Counted from the stretch's first letter, positions 36,782 through 46,908 are shown. The stretch is DNA of 64,000 nucleotides from Xanthomonas citri pv. mangiferaeindicae (GCA_002240395.1 CP016836.1:620001-684000); one strand, 5' to 3'. Numbers and translations: made by a program. Notes: generated by a model not told the origin, from the sequence alone.

Positions 36782-37690
36782 CTACGCGCTGCGCACCTGG
36801 GCGAGCGCCAGCTCGCTGGCGCGACACAGCACGGCATCGCGCGCCGCGCCAGCGAGCGCCGAGCCCTGTAGATAGCAGGCCAGCAACCACGGCCGGCCGC
36901 CATCGGCAGGCCATAGCACCGCGATGTCGTTGCTGATGCCGCTCGCGCCGCCGGTCTTGTCGCCGACCCGCCAACCGGCAGGCGCACCGGCGCGGATGCG
37001 CGCATCGCCGGTGCGGTTGCCGATCAGCCAGTCGGTCAACTGCAGGCGCGAGGCTGGCAGCAGCGCGTCGCCAAGTACGAACCGTTGCAGATTGCCGGCC
37101 ATCGCCAGCGGCGTGGTGGTGTCGCGCGGATCGCCGTCCGCGAACAGGTTGACCTCCGGCTCATTGCGGGCGCAGACCGTCACCGCATCGCCGGCGGCGC
37201 GCAGGAAGGCGGTGAGTCCGGCCGGGCCGTCGACCAGCGGCAGCAGCAGGTTCGCCGCCGGGTTGTCGCTCCAGACCATCGTGGCCTGGCACAGGTCGCG
37301 CACGGTGAGGTCGCGTCCGACATGCCGGCTGGTCACCGGCGCATGCTCGAGCATGTCAGCCTCGCGCACCGCGAGCCGCCGGTCCAGCGACAGCACGCCG
37401 CGATCGGCGCGGGCGAGCACTGCCGAGGCCAGCAGGAACTTGAAGGTGCTGGCCATCGGGAAGGGCGCGTCGACCCGGTGTCCGGCACGCACAGCCGGAT
37501 CTCCATCGCGCAGCAGCGCCACGCCGAGCCGGCCACCGCTCGCTGCCTCGAGCGCAGCCAGGTCCGGCGCCCCGGCGATCGCGTCCGGGCTGGCCTCCGG
37601 CGCCGCGGCACGCGCGTCCGGCAATGCGGCCATCGGCAGCGACAGGGCGGACAGGCCGGCGAGTTTCAACAGCGCGCGTCGCGATGCCAT
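36782..37690 (-). CDS. Class A beta-lactamase, Tat-type leader
   Basis: A serine beta-lactamase of 302 aa. Motifs: S81-T-F-K84 (S70xxK), S141-D-N143 (S130 loop), E177-P-E-V-N181 (the E166 omega loop) and K245-T-G-G (K234TG). The leader MASRRALLKLAGLSALSLPMAALPDARA has a twin Arg and looks Tat-dependent. It is divergent from the LysR/AmpR regulator 170 bp away, the classic inducible arrangement of Xanthomonadaceae. Substrate range cannot be read from the sequence. Confidence 0.94.
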   Translation of the reverse strand: MASRRALLKLAGLSALSLPMAALPDARAAAPEASPDAIAGAPDLAALEAASGGRLGVALLRDGDPAVRAGHRVDAPFPMASTFKFLLASAVLARADRGVLSLDRRLAVREADMLEHAPVTSRHVGRDLTVRDLCQATMVWSDNPAANLLLPLVDGPAGLTAFLRAAGDAVTVCARNEPEVNLFADGDPRDTTTPLAMAGNLQRFVLGDALLPASRLQLTDWLIGNRTGDARIRAGAPAGWRVGDKTGGASGISNDIAVLWPADGGRPWLLACYLQGSALAGAARDAVLCRASELALAQVRSA

Positions 37691-37860
37691 CAAACGGTCT
37701 CCGAAGCTGGGGAAGTGCCGATTCTGGCGCCCGCACGACGGCGGTCACCAGCGCGAAGAATCAGGGGCAGCCATGAGCCGTATCGATGGCTGGATAGTGA
37801 TTGGCGCGTTCCCATGCCCGAAATGCGATCATCGATCGATCCCGCTCACCCCTGCTGCCC

Positions 37861-38775
37861 ATGTCGCGTCCGCCGCTGCCGCTCAACGCATTGCGCGCCT
37901 TCGAGGCCGCTGCGCGCCACCAGAACTTCACCCGCGCCGCGCTCGAACTGTGCGTGAGCCAAGCGGCCCTCAGCCACCAGATCCGCAGCCTGGAGGACCG
38001 GCTGGGCGTGCGCCTGTTCCACCGCCTGCCGCGCGGCGTCGCACTGACCGATGAGGCCAGCGCGCTGTATCCGGTGCTCCACGATGCCTTCGACCGCATC
38101 GCCACTGCAGTCCAGCGCGCCGCCGGCACCGCCGAGCGCCAGGTTCTGAGTCTGGGTGTGGTCGGCACCTTCGCCACCGGCTGGCTGCTGCCGCGCTTGC
38201 CGGCGTTCGAGGCCGCGCATCCGGATGTCGAGTTGCGCCTGCAGACCCACAACAACCGCATCGACCTCGCCAGCGAAGGGCTGGATGCCGCCGTGCGCTT
38301 CGGCGACGGCGACTGGCAGGGCCAGGCCTGCACACCGATCGTCGACACACTGTTCGCCCCAGTCTGTGCGCCCGCGCTGGCGCGCCGCCTGGCCAGTCCG
38401 CGCGACCTCGACCGCGCGACGCTGCTGCGCTCCTACCGCGGCGACGAGTGGCCGCGCTGGCTGCAGGCAGCCGGCGCCGACGCGATCGAAGCGCGCGGGC
38501 CGGTTTTCGATTCGTCGCTGGCGCTCGCCACTGCCGCAGCAGCCGGCGCCGGCGTGGCGCTGCTGCCGCTGACGATGTTCGAACGCGAACTGCGCGAGGG
38601 CCGCCTGGTGCAACCCTTCGACACCGGCATCGCGCTGGGCCGCTACTGGCTGACCCAGTTACGCTCACGGCCGGAACCGGCGCCGCTGCGCCAGTTCCGG
38701 ACCTGGCTGCAGGCGCAGCGGGCGCTCGCGCCCGAACGTGTGCCTGACCTGTCCGCCGTTGCCGGCGGTCAGTAG
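37861..38775 (+). CDS. ampR: LysR-family regulator, AmpR-like
   Basis: 304 aa with an N-terminal HTH (PPLPLNALRAFEAAARHQNFTRAALELCVSQAALSHQIRSLE) and a periplasmic-binding-like effector domain. The opening and the divergent beta-lactamase identify it as an AmpR-type activator that would sense muropeptides. The ATG at 37861 is used; an in-frame extension exists upstream. A perfect palindrome ATCGATCGAT at 37831-37840 in the intergenic region is a possible operator, but I cannot show an AmpR site. Ends 7 nt inside the convergent lipoprotein gene. Confidence 0.9.
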   Translation: MSRPPLPLNALRAFEAAARHQNFTRAALELCVSQAALSHQIRSLEDRLGVRLFHRLPRGVALTDEASALYPVLHDAFDRIATAVQRAAGTAERQVLSLGVVGTFATGWLLPRLPAFEAAHPDVELRLQTHNNRIDLASEGLDAAVRFGDGDWQGQACTPIVDTLFAPVCAPALARRLASPRDLDRATLLRSYRGDEWPRWLQAAGADAIEARGPVFDSSLALATAAAAGAGVALLPLTMFERELREGRLVQPFDTGIALGRYWLTQLRSRPEPAPLRQFRTWLQAQRALAPERVPDLSAVAGGQ

Positions 38776-39461
38776 CCCCAGGGCGTCGGCGGGGCCGCGA
38801 CGGTCTTGGTCAGGTCGAACTCGACCTGGAACTTGCGCCCGCCGGGACGGGTGAGTTCGTAGACAAAACGCTCGCCGGGATGGATCTCCATCGCCCAGGT
38901 GTTGGTCACCGAGTCGTTCAGGCCTTCCTTTTCGAACAGCGCGATCGATTCGGCATCGACCGGGAATTCCTGGCGCTGATCGGTGCCGGCGTTCTGGGTC
39001 TCGCCGCCGTACATCGTCACCGGGTTCTCGCTGCCGTCGGGCTTGCGGTGGTCGTGCTTGAGCTGCAGGCCGTGTTCGGTACGGGTCAGGATCCAGGTGC
39101 GCGAATGGTCGTCGCCGACATGGAAGGGGATCCGCAGTTCGCGCGTCTTGTCGCTGCAGCCGCGCACGTGCATCACCAGTTCCTTGCCCTCGAAGGGATC
39201 GGGCGCGGCATCGGCGGCCGGCGCGGGCTCGTTGGCGACGATGCGGCCGGCAAAGGCCTCGCCGCAGTGGCGCGCGATTGCCGCCAGGAATGCGTCGGCG
39301 GGCACATGCTCACGCGCGGCGGCCTCGGCGGCCGCAGCCGCGGCAGCATCAGCGGTCGGATTGGCCGGTGGCGGACGGGTGTCGGCGGCCGGTTCGGTGT
39401 TGCCGCAGGCGGCGAGCACGAGGGCGGCGGCCAGGGCGGTCGGGATCAGGAGTCGGTTCAT
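38769..39461 (-). CDS. Putative lipoprotein of unknown function
   Basis: 230 aa with a lipobox (LVLAAC, C19) then a Pro/Ala-rich linker and a folded domain of about 180 residues containing a Cys pair (HCGEAF, VRGCSDK) and HDHRKPDGSENPVTMYGGETQNAGT. Strongly polar and probably outer-membrane anchored. I do not recognise the family. Convergent with ampR; the stops overlap by 7 nt. Confidence 0.8.
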   Translation of the reverse strand: MNRLLIPTALAAALVLAACGNTEPAADTRPPPANPTADAAAAAAAEAAAREHVPADAFLAAIARHCGEAFAGRIVANEPAPAADAAPDPFEGKELVMHVRGCSDKTRELRIPFHVGDDHSRTWILTRTEHGLQLKHDHRKPDGSENPVTMYGGETQNAGTDQRQEFPVDAESIALFEKEGLNDSVTNTWAMEIHPGERFVYELTRPGGRKFQVEFDLTKTVAAPPTPWGY

Positions 39462-39520
39462 CGCGCCACCCTACCCGCCCATACCGCGCAACGGCAACCC
39501 GGGTCCGCCCGGGTTGCCGA

Positions 39521-41380
39521 TCAGGCGTCGTAGAGGGCCAGCAGTTCGGCCTCGGCCGTCTCCAGCTCGTCGCGCAGCGCCGCCTGCTGCTGGCCCAGCT
39601 CGGCCACGCGCGGGCCATCGGCATAGGTCGCCGGGTCGGTCAGCATCGCCTCGATTCGGGCCAGTTCAGCCGCAAGTTCGGAGACCCGCGTCTCGACCTT
39701 CTGCAGCCGATGCGGATTGACCTTGGTGCGCGTCGGCGGCGGGGCCGGCGACGCCTCGGCGACGGGCGTGGCGGCCGGCGTGCGCAACTCGCCGGCATTG
39801 CCGCGCGCGCGCAGCCACGCCGCGTACTCGTCGAGGTCGCCGTCGAAGGGCACGACCTTGCCATCGGCGACGCGCCAATAGAGGTCGCTGACCAGGCCGA
39901 TGAGGTGACGGTCGTGCGAGACCAGCACGATCGCGCCGGGAAAGTCGCTCAGCGCCTCGGCCAGCGCTTCGCGCATCTCCAGGTCGAGATGGTTGGTCGG
40001 CTCGTCGAGCAGCAGCACATTGGGCTGCAGCCAGGCGATCAGCGCCAGCGCCAGGCGCGCGCGCTCGCCACCGGAGAAGCCATCGATGCTCTCGAACGCA
40101 CGATCCCCGGGAAAACTCCACTTGCCCAGGAAGTCGCGGAAGGCCTGGGTGGCGACGTTGGGCGAGAGTTCGCGCAGGTGGTCGATCGGCGACGTGCCGG
40201 CAACCAGCGACTCGACCGTATGCTGGGCGAAGTAGCCGATCCGCAGGTCCGGATGCGCGTAGCGCTCGCCGGCCAGCAGCGGCAGGTCGCCGACCAGCGA
40301 CTTGACCAAGGTGGATTTACCGGCGCCGTTGGGGCCCAGCAGGCCGATGCGGTCACCGGCCTCCAAACCAAAGCCCACCTTGTCCAGAATCACCACCTGT
40401 CCATCGGCCGAGGGATACCCGCAGACGCCGTCGTTGATGCGCAGCAACGCGTGCGGCAGCTTCAGCGGCTGCGGGAAGTCGATCCGCACCTCGCGCTCGG
40501 CGCGCACCGCTTCGGTATCGGCGAGCTTGGCCAGACGCTTGACTCGCGACTGCGCCTGCTTGGCTTTCGCCGCGCTGGCCTTGAAGCGATCGATGAACTT
40601 CTGCAGGTGCGCGCGCTCGGCCTGGGTCTTTTCGTGGGTGATCTGCTGCAGGCGCAACTGCTCGGCGCGCTGACGCTCGAACGCGGTGAAGTTACCGGTG
40701 TAGAGCTTCGCGCCGCCGCCGTGCAGATGCAGGGTGTGGGTGCAGACGTTGTCGAGGAACTCGCGGTCGTGGCTGATCAGCAGCAACGTGCCGGGGTATT
40801 TGAGCAGCCACTGCTCCAGCCACAGCACCGCATCGAGGTCGAGGTGGTTGGTCGGTTCGTCGAGCAGCAGCAGGTCGCTGGGCGTCATCAGCGCGCGCGC
40901 CAGATTCAGGCGCACGCGCCAGCCGCCGGAGAACGTGGCGACCGCGCGCTGGTGAGTCTCGGCCGGAAAGCCCAGGCCGTGCAACAGCTTGCCGGCGCGC
41001 GCCGAGGCGTCGTAGGCGCCGAGCTCGGCCATGCGCACATGGGCCTCGGCCACGGCCTCCCAGTCCTCGGCGGCCATCGCATCGGCCTCGGCCTTGAGCA
41101 CGCCGGCGACCGCAGCATCGCCGCCGAGCACGAACTCGATCGCCGGGTCAGGCAACGACGGCAGTTCCTGGGCAATGCTCGCCACGCGCAGCCGGTTGGG
41201 CAGGTCGAGGTCGCCGCGGTCGGCTTCGACTTCGCCGCGCACGGCCGCGAACAGCGACGACTTGCCGGCGCCGTTGCGGCCGACCACGCCGGCGCGCCAG
41301 CCCGAGTGCAGGGTGAGGTCGACGTCGGACAGCAGCAGGCGTTCGCCGCGCCGCAGGGCGAAATTCTTGAAGGAGATCAT
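39521..41380 (-). CDS. ABC-F family ATPase (YheS-like)
   Basis: A 619-residue soluble protein with two ABC domains: Walker A GRNGAGKSS and GPNGAGKST, signatures FSGGWRVRLNLARAL and FSGGERARLALAL, Walker B LLLLDEPTNHLDL twice. The linker between them is the helical ABC-F arm, and a C-terminal coiled coil follows (KVNPHRLQKVETRVSELAAELARIE). No membrane domain, so it acts on ribosomes rather than as a transporter. Divergent from the TonB receptor gene. Confidence 0.95.
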   Translation of the reverse strand: MISFKNFALRRGERLLLSDVDLTLHSGWRAGVVGRNGAGKSSLFAAVRGEVEADRGDLDLPNRLRVASIAQELPSLPDPAIEFVLGGDAAVAGVLKAEADAMAAEDWEAVAEAHVRMAELGAYDASARAGKLLHGLGFPAETHQRAVATFSGGWRVRLNLARALMTPSDLLLLDEPTNHLDLDAVLWLEQWLLKYPGTLLLISHDREFLDNVCTHTLHLHGGGAKLYTGNFTAFERQRAEQLRLQQITHEKTQAERAHLQKFIDRFKASAAKAKQAQSRVKRLAKLADTEAVRAEREVRIDFPQPLKLPHALLRINDGVCGYPSADGQVVILDKVGFGLEAGDRIGLLGPNGAGKSTLVKSLVGDLPLLAGERYAHPDLRIGYFAQHTVESLVAGTSPIDHLRELSPNVATQAFRDFLGKWSFPGDRAFESIDGFSGGERARLALALIAWLQPNVLLLDEPTNHLDLEMREALAEALSDFPGAIVLVSHDRHLIGLVSDLYWRVADGKVVPFDGDLDEYAAWLRARGNAGELRTPAATPVAEASPAPPPTRTKVNPHRLQKVETRVSELAAELARIEAMLTDPATYADGPRVAELGQQQAALRDELETAEAELLALYDA

Positions 41381-41469
41381 CGGTTGATTTTACAGGAGCG
41401 CGACCCGGAACCCGCCGACCCGCGCCGTCGTTTCATAAACGGAACAATCGAAACCTATTGCTGGCTGCA

Positions 41470-41498
41470 TTGACGCCTTTGAAACGCGCCTGTTAAAT
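41470..41498 (+). promoter_or_regulatory. Sigma-70 type promoter of TonB receptor gene
   Basis: TTGACG (41470-41475), a 17-nt spacer, then TTAAAT (41493-41498). Start predicted near 41505, about 39 nt before the ATG, with GAGG as ribosome binding site. Confidence 0.65.
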
Positions 41499-41543
41499 CG
41501 CCATTAACACCGCCTCCCCTTCCCCCAAAGCTCGAGGTCTGCC

Positions 41544-43940
41544 ATGTCCCGCCATCGCCTCACCCTCGCCGTACTCGCGGCCCTGCTGCCCGTCGCTCCC
41601 GCCGCGCTCGCGCAGGACGCCCAGCCGCAGACCCGCACCTCCACCCTCGACACACTGATCGTCACCGGCACCCGGGTCAGCGACCGCACGGTGGCCGAAT
41701 CGCAGTCGCCGATCGATATCATCACCGCCGAATCGCTGCAGGCCACCGGTACGACCGAACTGGCGACCGCACTGGCGCGCGCGCTGCCGTCGCTGAATTT
41801 CCCGCGCCCGGCGCTGGTGGACGGCTCCTCGGCGATCCGTCCGGCGCAGTTGCGCGGTCTGTCGCCCGACCAGGTGCTGGTGCTGGTCAACGGCAAACGC
41901 CGCCACGCCTCTTCTCTGCTCAATCTCAACGGCACGATCGGTCGCGGCTCGGCCCCGGTCGATCTCAACACGATCCCGGTCTCGGCGATCGAGCGCGTCG
42001 AGGTATTGCGCGACGGCGCTTCGGCGCAGTACGGCTCGGACGCAATCGCCGGCGTGGTCAACATCGTGCTCAAGGGCGCCTCGCAGGGCGGCAGCCTGGC
42101 GGTGAATCTGGGCCAGTACTCGGCCGGCGACGGCACCCAGCACCAGATTGCCGGCGACACCGGCCTGGCCCTGGGCGAGCGCGGCTTCCTGCACCTGTCC
42201 GCCCAAGTCGGCCAGCAGGAGGCGACCAACCGCGCGCGGCCGTTCGCCGGCACGCCCGGCCCGACCCAGCCCGCGCTCGGGCAGAAGGCGTTCGTGATCG
42301 GCGAGCCGGAGGTCGACTTCGGCGCCGTCGGCTTCAACACCGACATCGCGCTGACCGATGCGATCAGCGTCTATGGCTTCGGTACCGCCAGCAACCGCGA
42401 TGTCACCTCGTTCGCGTTCTTCCGCGCCCCGGCCAACCCGACCCAGAACATCCGCAGCATCCATCCCGATGGTTTCCTGCCCGAAATCAACAATATCTCC
42501 AAGGATCGTTCGATCGTCGCCGGCCTCAAGGGCCATACCGCCAGCGAATGGAACTGGGACCTGAGCTACAACTACGGCTACAACCGGCTGGAGTTCTATA
42601 CCCGCAATTCGCTCAACGCGAGCCTGGGGCCGGATTCGCCGACTTCGTTCTATGACGGCGCGTTGGAGACCACGCAGAACATCATCAACTTCGATGTCAG
42701 CCGGCAGTTCGACTGGGGTCTGGCCTATCCGGTGACGCTGGCCTTCGGTGCCGAGGGCCGTAACGAGAAGTGGAACCAGTCGCCGGGCGAGCCGGGCTCG
42801 TACATCGACGCGGGCGCGGGCGTGCCCGGTGCGGCCGCCGGCGCGCAGGGCTTCGGCGGCTTCGCACCGGGCATCGCCGGCGCCTACGACCGCGACAGCC
42901 ACGCGGTCTACGCCAACCTGGAAGCCGATCTGACCGAGAAGTTCTCCAGCGGCGTGGCCGCACGCTGGGAGGACTACGACGACTTCGGCAGCCAGCTGTC
43001 GGGCAAGCTGTCGGCGCGCTATGCGTTCACCGATGCGGTCGCGCTGCGCGGCACGGTGTCGAGCGGCTTCCGCGCGCCGTCGCTGGCCCAGCAGTACTTC
43101 CAGACCGTGAGCACGGTGTTCCTGCCGGGCATCACCACACCGTTCGAGATCCGCACGTTCCCGGCCAGCAGCGCGGTCGCACGGGCCTTCGGCGCCGAGC
43201 CGCTCAAGCCCGAGGAATCGCTGTCCTACAGCCTGGGTCTGGTGCTGCAGCCGGTCGACAACCTCTACGTCACCGTCGATGCCTATCAGATCGACGTCGA
43301 CGACCGTATCGCGCTGTCGTCGAACCTGACGGGCGACGCGGTGCGCGCGCTGCTCGAGTCGCAGGGGATCTTCGGCGTCAACGGTGGCCGCTACTTCACC
43401 AACGCCATCGACACCCGCACCCGCGGCGTGGACGTCGTCGGTACCTACCGTTGGGACCTGGCCGCCGGCAGCCTCGATCTGACCGCCGGCTACAACCATT
43501 CCAAGACCGAGATCACCCGCATCGCCGACAACCCGGCCGCGCTCGAGGCGATCGGCGTGGATCTGGAGCGCATCGATCGCGTCGAGGCCGGCCGCATCGA
43601 GCAGGGTTTCCCGCGCAATAAGCTGCTGCTGGCCGGCACCTGGAATGCCGCCGACTGGGGCTTCTCGCTGTCGACCACCCGCTACGGCAGCGTGCGCACC
43701 ACGCCCAACAACCCGGCGCTGGACCAGAAGTACGGGGCCAAGTGGCTGGTCGACGTGTCGGCGACCTACAAGCCGGGCGAGAACTGGGCATTGACGCTGG
43801 GCGCCGACAACGTGCTCAACGAATACCCGGACGAAAACATCTTCGGCAACTCGACCAACGGGCAGTTCCCGTACAGCAATCTGTCGCCATTCGGTTTCGG
43901 CGGCGCATTCGGCTACGCCAAGATCGCCTACACCTGGTGA
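41544..43940 (+). CDS. TonB-dependent outer membrane receptor
   Basis: 798 aa with a Sec signal peptide (MSRHRLTLAVLAALLPVAPAALA). A TonB-box-like TLIVTG precedes the plug domain, which shows LRGLSPDQVLVLVNGKRRH and IERVEVLRDGASAQYGSDAIAGVVNI; a 22-strand barrel follows, ending in an aromatic residue (AYTW). The ligand cannot be told; the plug resembles siderophore/cobalamin-type receptors. GAGG lies 10 nt upstream. It is monocistronic and followed by two hairpins. Confidence 0.93.
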   Translation: MSRHRLTLAVLAALLPVAPAALAQDAQPQTRTSTLDTLIVTGTRVSDRTVAESQSPIDIITAESLQATGTTELATALARALPSLNFPRPALVDGSSAIRPAQLRGLSPDQVLVLVNGKRRHASSLLNLNGTIGRGSAPVDLNTIPVSAIERVEVLRDGASAQYGSDAIAGVVNIVLKGASQGGSLAVNLGQYSAGDGTQHQIAGDTGLALGERGFLHLSAQVGQQEATNRARPFAGTPGPTQPALGQKAFVIGEPEVDFGAVGFNTDIALTDAISVYGFGTASNRDVTSFAFFRAPANPTQNIRSIHPDGFLPEINNISKDRSIVAGLKGHTASEWNWDLSYNYGYNRLEFYTRNSLNASLGPDSPTSFYDGALETTQNIINFDVSRQFDWGLAYPVTLAFGAEGRNEKWNQSPGEPGSYIDAGAGVPGAAAGAQGFGGFAPGIAGAYDRDSHAVYANLEADLTEKFSSGVAARWEDYDDFGSQLSGKLSARYAFTDAVALRGTVSSGFRAPSLAQQYFQTVSTVFLPGITTPFEIRTFPASSAVARAFGAEPLKPEESLSYSLGLVLQPVDNLYVTVDAYQIDVDDRIALSSNLTGDAVRALLESQGIFGVNGGRYFTNAIDTRTRGVDVVGTYRWDLAAGSLDLTAGYNHSKTEITRIADNPAALEAIGVDLERIDRVEAGRIEQGFPRNKLLLAGTWNAADWGFSLSTTRYGSVRTTPNNPALDQKYGAKWLVDVSATYKPGENWALTLGADNVLNEYPDENIFGNSTNGQFPYSNLSPFGFGGAFGYAKIAYTW

Positions 43941-43946
43941 TCCACG

Positions 43947-44005
43947 GTCCGGCGCCTGCATGGCGCCGGACATCCAATGCGCCGTCGTCGTGCAGGCGAC
44001 GGCGC
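43947..44005 (+). terminator. Two tandem hairpins after TonB receptor gene
   Basis: First stem GTCCGGCGCC / GGCGCCGGAC (43947-43971, 10 bp, loop TGCAT), second GCGCCGTCG / CGACGGCGC (43979-44005, 9 bp). Both lie just behind the stop codon. No T run follows, so they are terminator-like or transcript-stabilising. Confidence 0.65.
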
Positions 44006-44127
44006 GCCAATGTCTGCGCTCGCAGCCGTGATGGCGCGCATCGCCGCGCCTGTCGGCTTGCGGGCGCGGGTTGCCTGGATACGGACGCGTCGGCGACACT
44101 GCAATACTTGTCCCCCACACTTCGCCG

Positions 44128-45852
44128 ATGCCGCACAACACCGACCTGATCAACATCGTCGCCGTCGGCCTGGGCATGGCCTTCGTGTTCGGCGCGCTCG
44201 CCAACCGACTCCGGCTCTCGCCGCTGGTGGGCTATCTGGTCGCAGGCATCCTCGTCGGACCGTTCACGCCCGGCTTCGTCGCCGACCAGGCGCTGGCCGA
44301 CCAGTTGGCCGAGATCGGCGTGATGCTGCTGATGTTCGGCGTCGGCCTGCACTTCTCGCTCAAGGACCTGCTCGACGTGAAGTCGATCGCGATCCCGGGC
44401 GCGTTGACCCAGATCACCGTGGCCACCCTTCTGGGCTGGGGACTGGCGGCGCTGATGGGATGGCCGACCGTCCAGGGCATCGTGTTCGGCTTCGCACTGG
44501 CGACCGCCAGTACGGTCGTGCTGCTGCGGGCGATGGAGGAGCGCCGGTTGCTCGACACCACGCGCGGCAAGATCGCGGTCGGCTGGCTGATCGTCGAGGA
44601 CCTGGCCTGCGTGATCGCCCTGGTGCTGATGCCGGTGCTGGCCGATGTGATGCACAGCACCGGCGGCGAGGAGACCACGGTCGGCTCGGTGCTGCTGAGC
44701 GTCGGCTGGACGCTGCTCAAAGTCGCGATGTTCGTCGCGGTGATGCTGCTGGTCGGGCGGCGCGTGATCCCGTGGGTGCTCGAGCGGATCGCCGGCACCG
44801 GCTCGCGCGAACTGTTCACGCTGTCCGTACTCGCGATCGCGCTGGGCGTGGCGTTCGGCTCGGCGGCGATCTTCAGTGTGTCGTTCGCGCTCGGCGCGTT
44901 CTTCGCCGGCATGCTGCTCAACGAGTCGGAGCTCAGCCACAAGGCCGCGAACGATTCGCTCCCCCTGCGCGACGCATTCGCGGTGCTGTTCTTCGTCTCG
45001 GTTGGCATGCTGTTCGATCCCCGCATCCTGCTGCTGCACCCCTGGCAGGTGCTGGCGACGGCGCTGATCATCATCTTCGGCAAGTCGGCGGCCGCGTTCC
45101 TGATCGTGCGCGCGTTCAAGCACCCGACCAGCACCGCACTGACGATCTCCGCCAGCCTGGCGCAGATCGGCGAGTTCGCCTTCATCATCGCCGGGCTCGG
45201 CGTGGCGCTGGACATCCTGCCGCCCGATGGCCGCTCGCTGGTGCTCGCCGGCGCGCTGATCTCGATCATGGCCAACCCGCTGATCTTCGGCCTGCTCGAC
45301 AGCTGGCAGGCGCGTCGCGCGGCCGCCACGGCGGCGTCGGCACCCGAGCCAGCCCAGCCGATCCAGGCGATTCCGGCCGACCTGCGCGGCCATGCCATCC
45401 TCGTCGGCTACGGTCGCGTCGGCCGGCAGCTGGCCGAACTGCTGCAACAGCGTGAAGTGCCGCTGGTGATCGTCGAGGACGATCCGGACCTGGTACGCAA
45501 GGCCCGCGATCGCGGCCTGCTGGTGGTGCGCGGCAACGTCGCCTCCGAACCGGTGATGCGTGACGCCGCTCCCGAGCGCGCGGCGCTTGCGATCTTTGCC
45601 ATCCCACAGGCACTGGAAGCCGGCGAGGCGATCGAGCGCATGAAAGCCATCAATCCGGGCATCACGGTGCTGGCACGCGCGCACAGCGACGGCGAAGTCC
45701 GCCATCTGCTCGAGCACGGCGCAGACGGCGCGGTGCTGGCCGAGCGCGAACTGGCCTATTCGCTGGCCGAGATGGTCATGTCGACGCCGCCGTTCCGACC
45801 GGTACGTCCGGGCAGCGACGCGGCCACACCGCCGGCGCCGCAGCCGGGCTGA
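44128..45852 (+). CDS. CPA2 monovalent cation:proton antiporter with TrkA-N domain (KefB/YbaL-like)
   Basis: 574 aa. Residues about 5-400 form the Na+/H+ exchanger membrane domain with 12 helices (NRLRLSPLVGYLVAGILVGPF, ATASTVVLLRAMEERRLLDT, GQIGEFAFI-like segment SLAQIGEFAFIIAGLG). Residues about 425-545 form an RCK/TrkA-N domain with GYGRVGRQLAELL, the NAD-binding Rossmann loop. Start MPHNTDLINIV at 44128. No KefF/KefG partner gene lies nearby, which favours YbaL over KefB/C. Confidence 0.93.
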   Translation: MPHNTDLINIVAVGLGMAFVFGALANRLRLSPLVGYLVAGILVGPFTPGFVADQALADQLAEIGVMLLMFGVGLHFSLKDLLDVKSIAIPGALTQITVATLLGWGLAALMGWPTVQGIVFGFALATASTVVLLRAMEERRLLDTTRGKIAVGWLIVEDLACVIALVLMPVLADVMHSTGGEETTVGSVLLSVGWTLLKVAMFVAVMLLVGRRVIPWVLERIAGTGSRELFTLSVLAIALGVAFGSAAIFSVSFALGAFFAGMLLNESELSHKAANDSLPLRDAFAVLFFVSVGMLFDPRILLLHPWQVLATALIIIFGKSAAAFLIVRAFKHPTSTALTISASLAQIGEFAFIIAGLGVALDILPPDGRSLVLAGALISIMANPLIFGLLDSWQARRAAATAASAPEPAQPIQAIPADLRGHAILVGYGRVGRQLAELLQQREVPLVIVEDDPDLVRKARDRGLLVVRGNVASEPVMRDAAPERAALAIFAIPQALEAGEAIERMKAINPGITVLARAHSDGEVRHLLEHGADGAVLAERELAYSLAEMVMSTPPFRPVRPGSDAATPPAPQPG

Positions 45853-45865
45853 GCGCAGACCTGGG

Positions 45866-46765
45866 TCAGCGCAGTTCGGCGTCGAGATAAGGCGCCAGGC
45901 GCGACCACGCGAATTCAAAGCCCGAGGCCAGCAAGCGCGCCGGCAACACGCGCTGCCCGTCCACCAGCAGCGTGGCCATCTCGCCCAGGCCCAGCGCCAG
46001 CGCGCGCGCCGGCACCGCCAGCACCACCGGACGCCGCAGGGCATCGGCCAGCGCGCGGGTGAAATCGGTGTTGTCCACCGGCTCGGGCGCCGTGAGATTG
46101 CACGCGCCGACCGGCGCCTGCGGCTCGCCGCGCAGATGCGCATGCAGTAACGCAAGGACGGCCGCCACCCAGTCCTCACGTGCGATCCAGCTCAGCATCT
46201 GGCGGCCGTCTCCGAGCCGGGCGCCAAGGCCGAGCCGGAACGGCGGCAGCAGCCGCTGCAGCATGCCGCCGTCGGGATGCAGCACCACACCGGTCCGCAG
46301 CCGCACCACCGGCACGCGGTCCTCGGCAACGCGGGCGGCGGCCTCCCATTCCTCGCACAGACGATGCTGGAACTCGTCATGCGGCGCGCCCTCCTCGTCC
46401 AGCGGCAGGTCGCCCTGGGCGCCATACCAGCCGACCGCCGAGCCGCTCAACAGTACCTTCGGCGGGACATGCGCCGAGCGAATCCAGTCGACGAGGACAC
46501 GCGTCGGGATCAAGCGGCTGTCGCGCAGCACCTGCTTGCGCGCGGCGCTCCAGCGGCGTTCGGCAATGCCGGCGCCGGCCAGATTGACCACCGCATCGAA
46601 ACGGTCGTCCGACCACAACGCGGCGTAGTCGCGGACCTCGACGCCGTCGGGAGCCGGGGTCGAGGCCCGGCGCGACAGCCAGGTCACACGCGCGCCATCG
46701 CGCTGCAGCGCGCGGGTCAATGCGCTGCCGAGAAAACCGCTGCCGCCGGTGATCAGGATGTGCAT
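45866..46765 (-). CDS. TIGR01777-family epimerase (YfcH-like)
   Basis: 299 aa, an extended SDR: MHILITGGSGFLGSALTRAL is the NAD(P)-binding Rossmann loop and VVNLAGAGIAERRWSAARKQVLRDSRL is the family signature. A C-terminal DUF1731 segment (LPARLLASGFEFAWSRLAPYLDAEL) closes it. The family is predicted to act on sugar nucleotides but substrates are unknown. Convergent with the antiporter, 13 bp between stops. Confidence 0.93.
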   Translation of the reverse strand: MHILITGGSGFLGSALTRALQRDGARVTWLSRRASTPAPDGVEVRDYAALWSDDRFDAVVNLAGAGIAERRWSAARKQVLRDSRLIPTRVLVDWIRSAHVPPKVLLSGSAVGWYGAQGDLPLDEEGAPHDEFQHRLCEEWEAAARVAEDRVPVVRLRTGVVLHPDGGMLQRLLPPFRLGLGARLGDGRQMLSWIAREDWVAAVLALLHAHLRGEPQAPVGACNLTAPEPVDNTDFTRALADALRRPVVLAVPARALALGLGEMATLLVDGQRVLPARLLASGFEFAWSRLAPYLDAELR

Positions 46766-46908
46766 GCCGAAGGCCCTGTCGCGTTGCGGGGATGCTCGCG
46801 CGGCGGTAGGGAAGCGAGCGTCAAGGTCATGGCGAACCGCGCTTTGGCTGGTCGAAGGACGTGTATCGGGAAGGCCCGTGCCCCCACCCGGCACGCTTGC
46901 GCGCGCCG

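Noticed and set aside
37831..37840. ATCGATCGAT as proven AmpR operator
   Set aside because: It is a good palindrome between the divergent genes but does not clearly fit a LysR T-N11-A site, so it is only mentioned.
43816..46179. Minus-strand frame of 787 codons over the antiporter
   Set aside because: Arg/Gln/His-rich shadow of the CPA2 antiporter gene.
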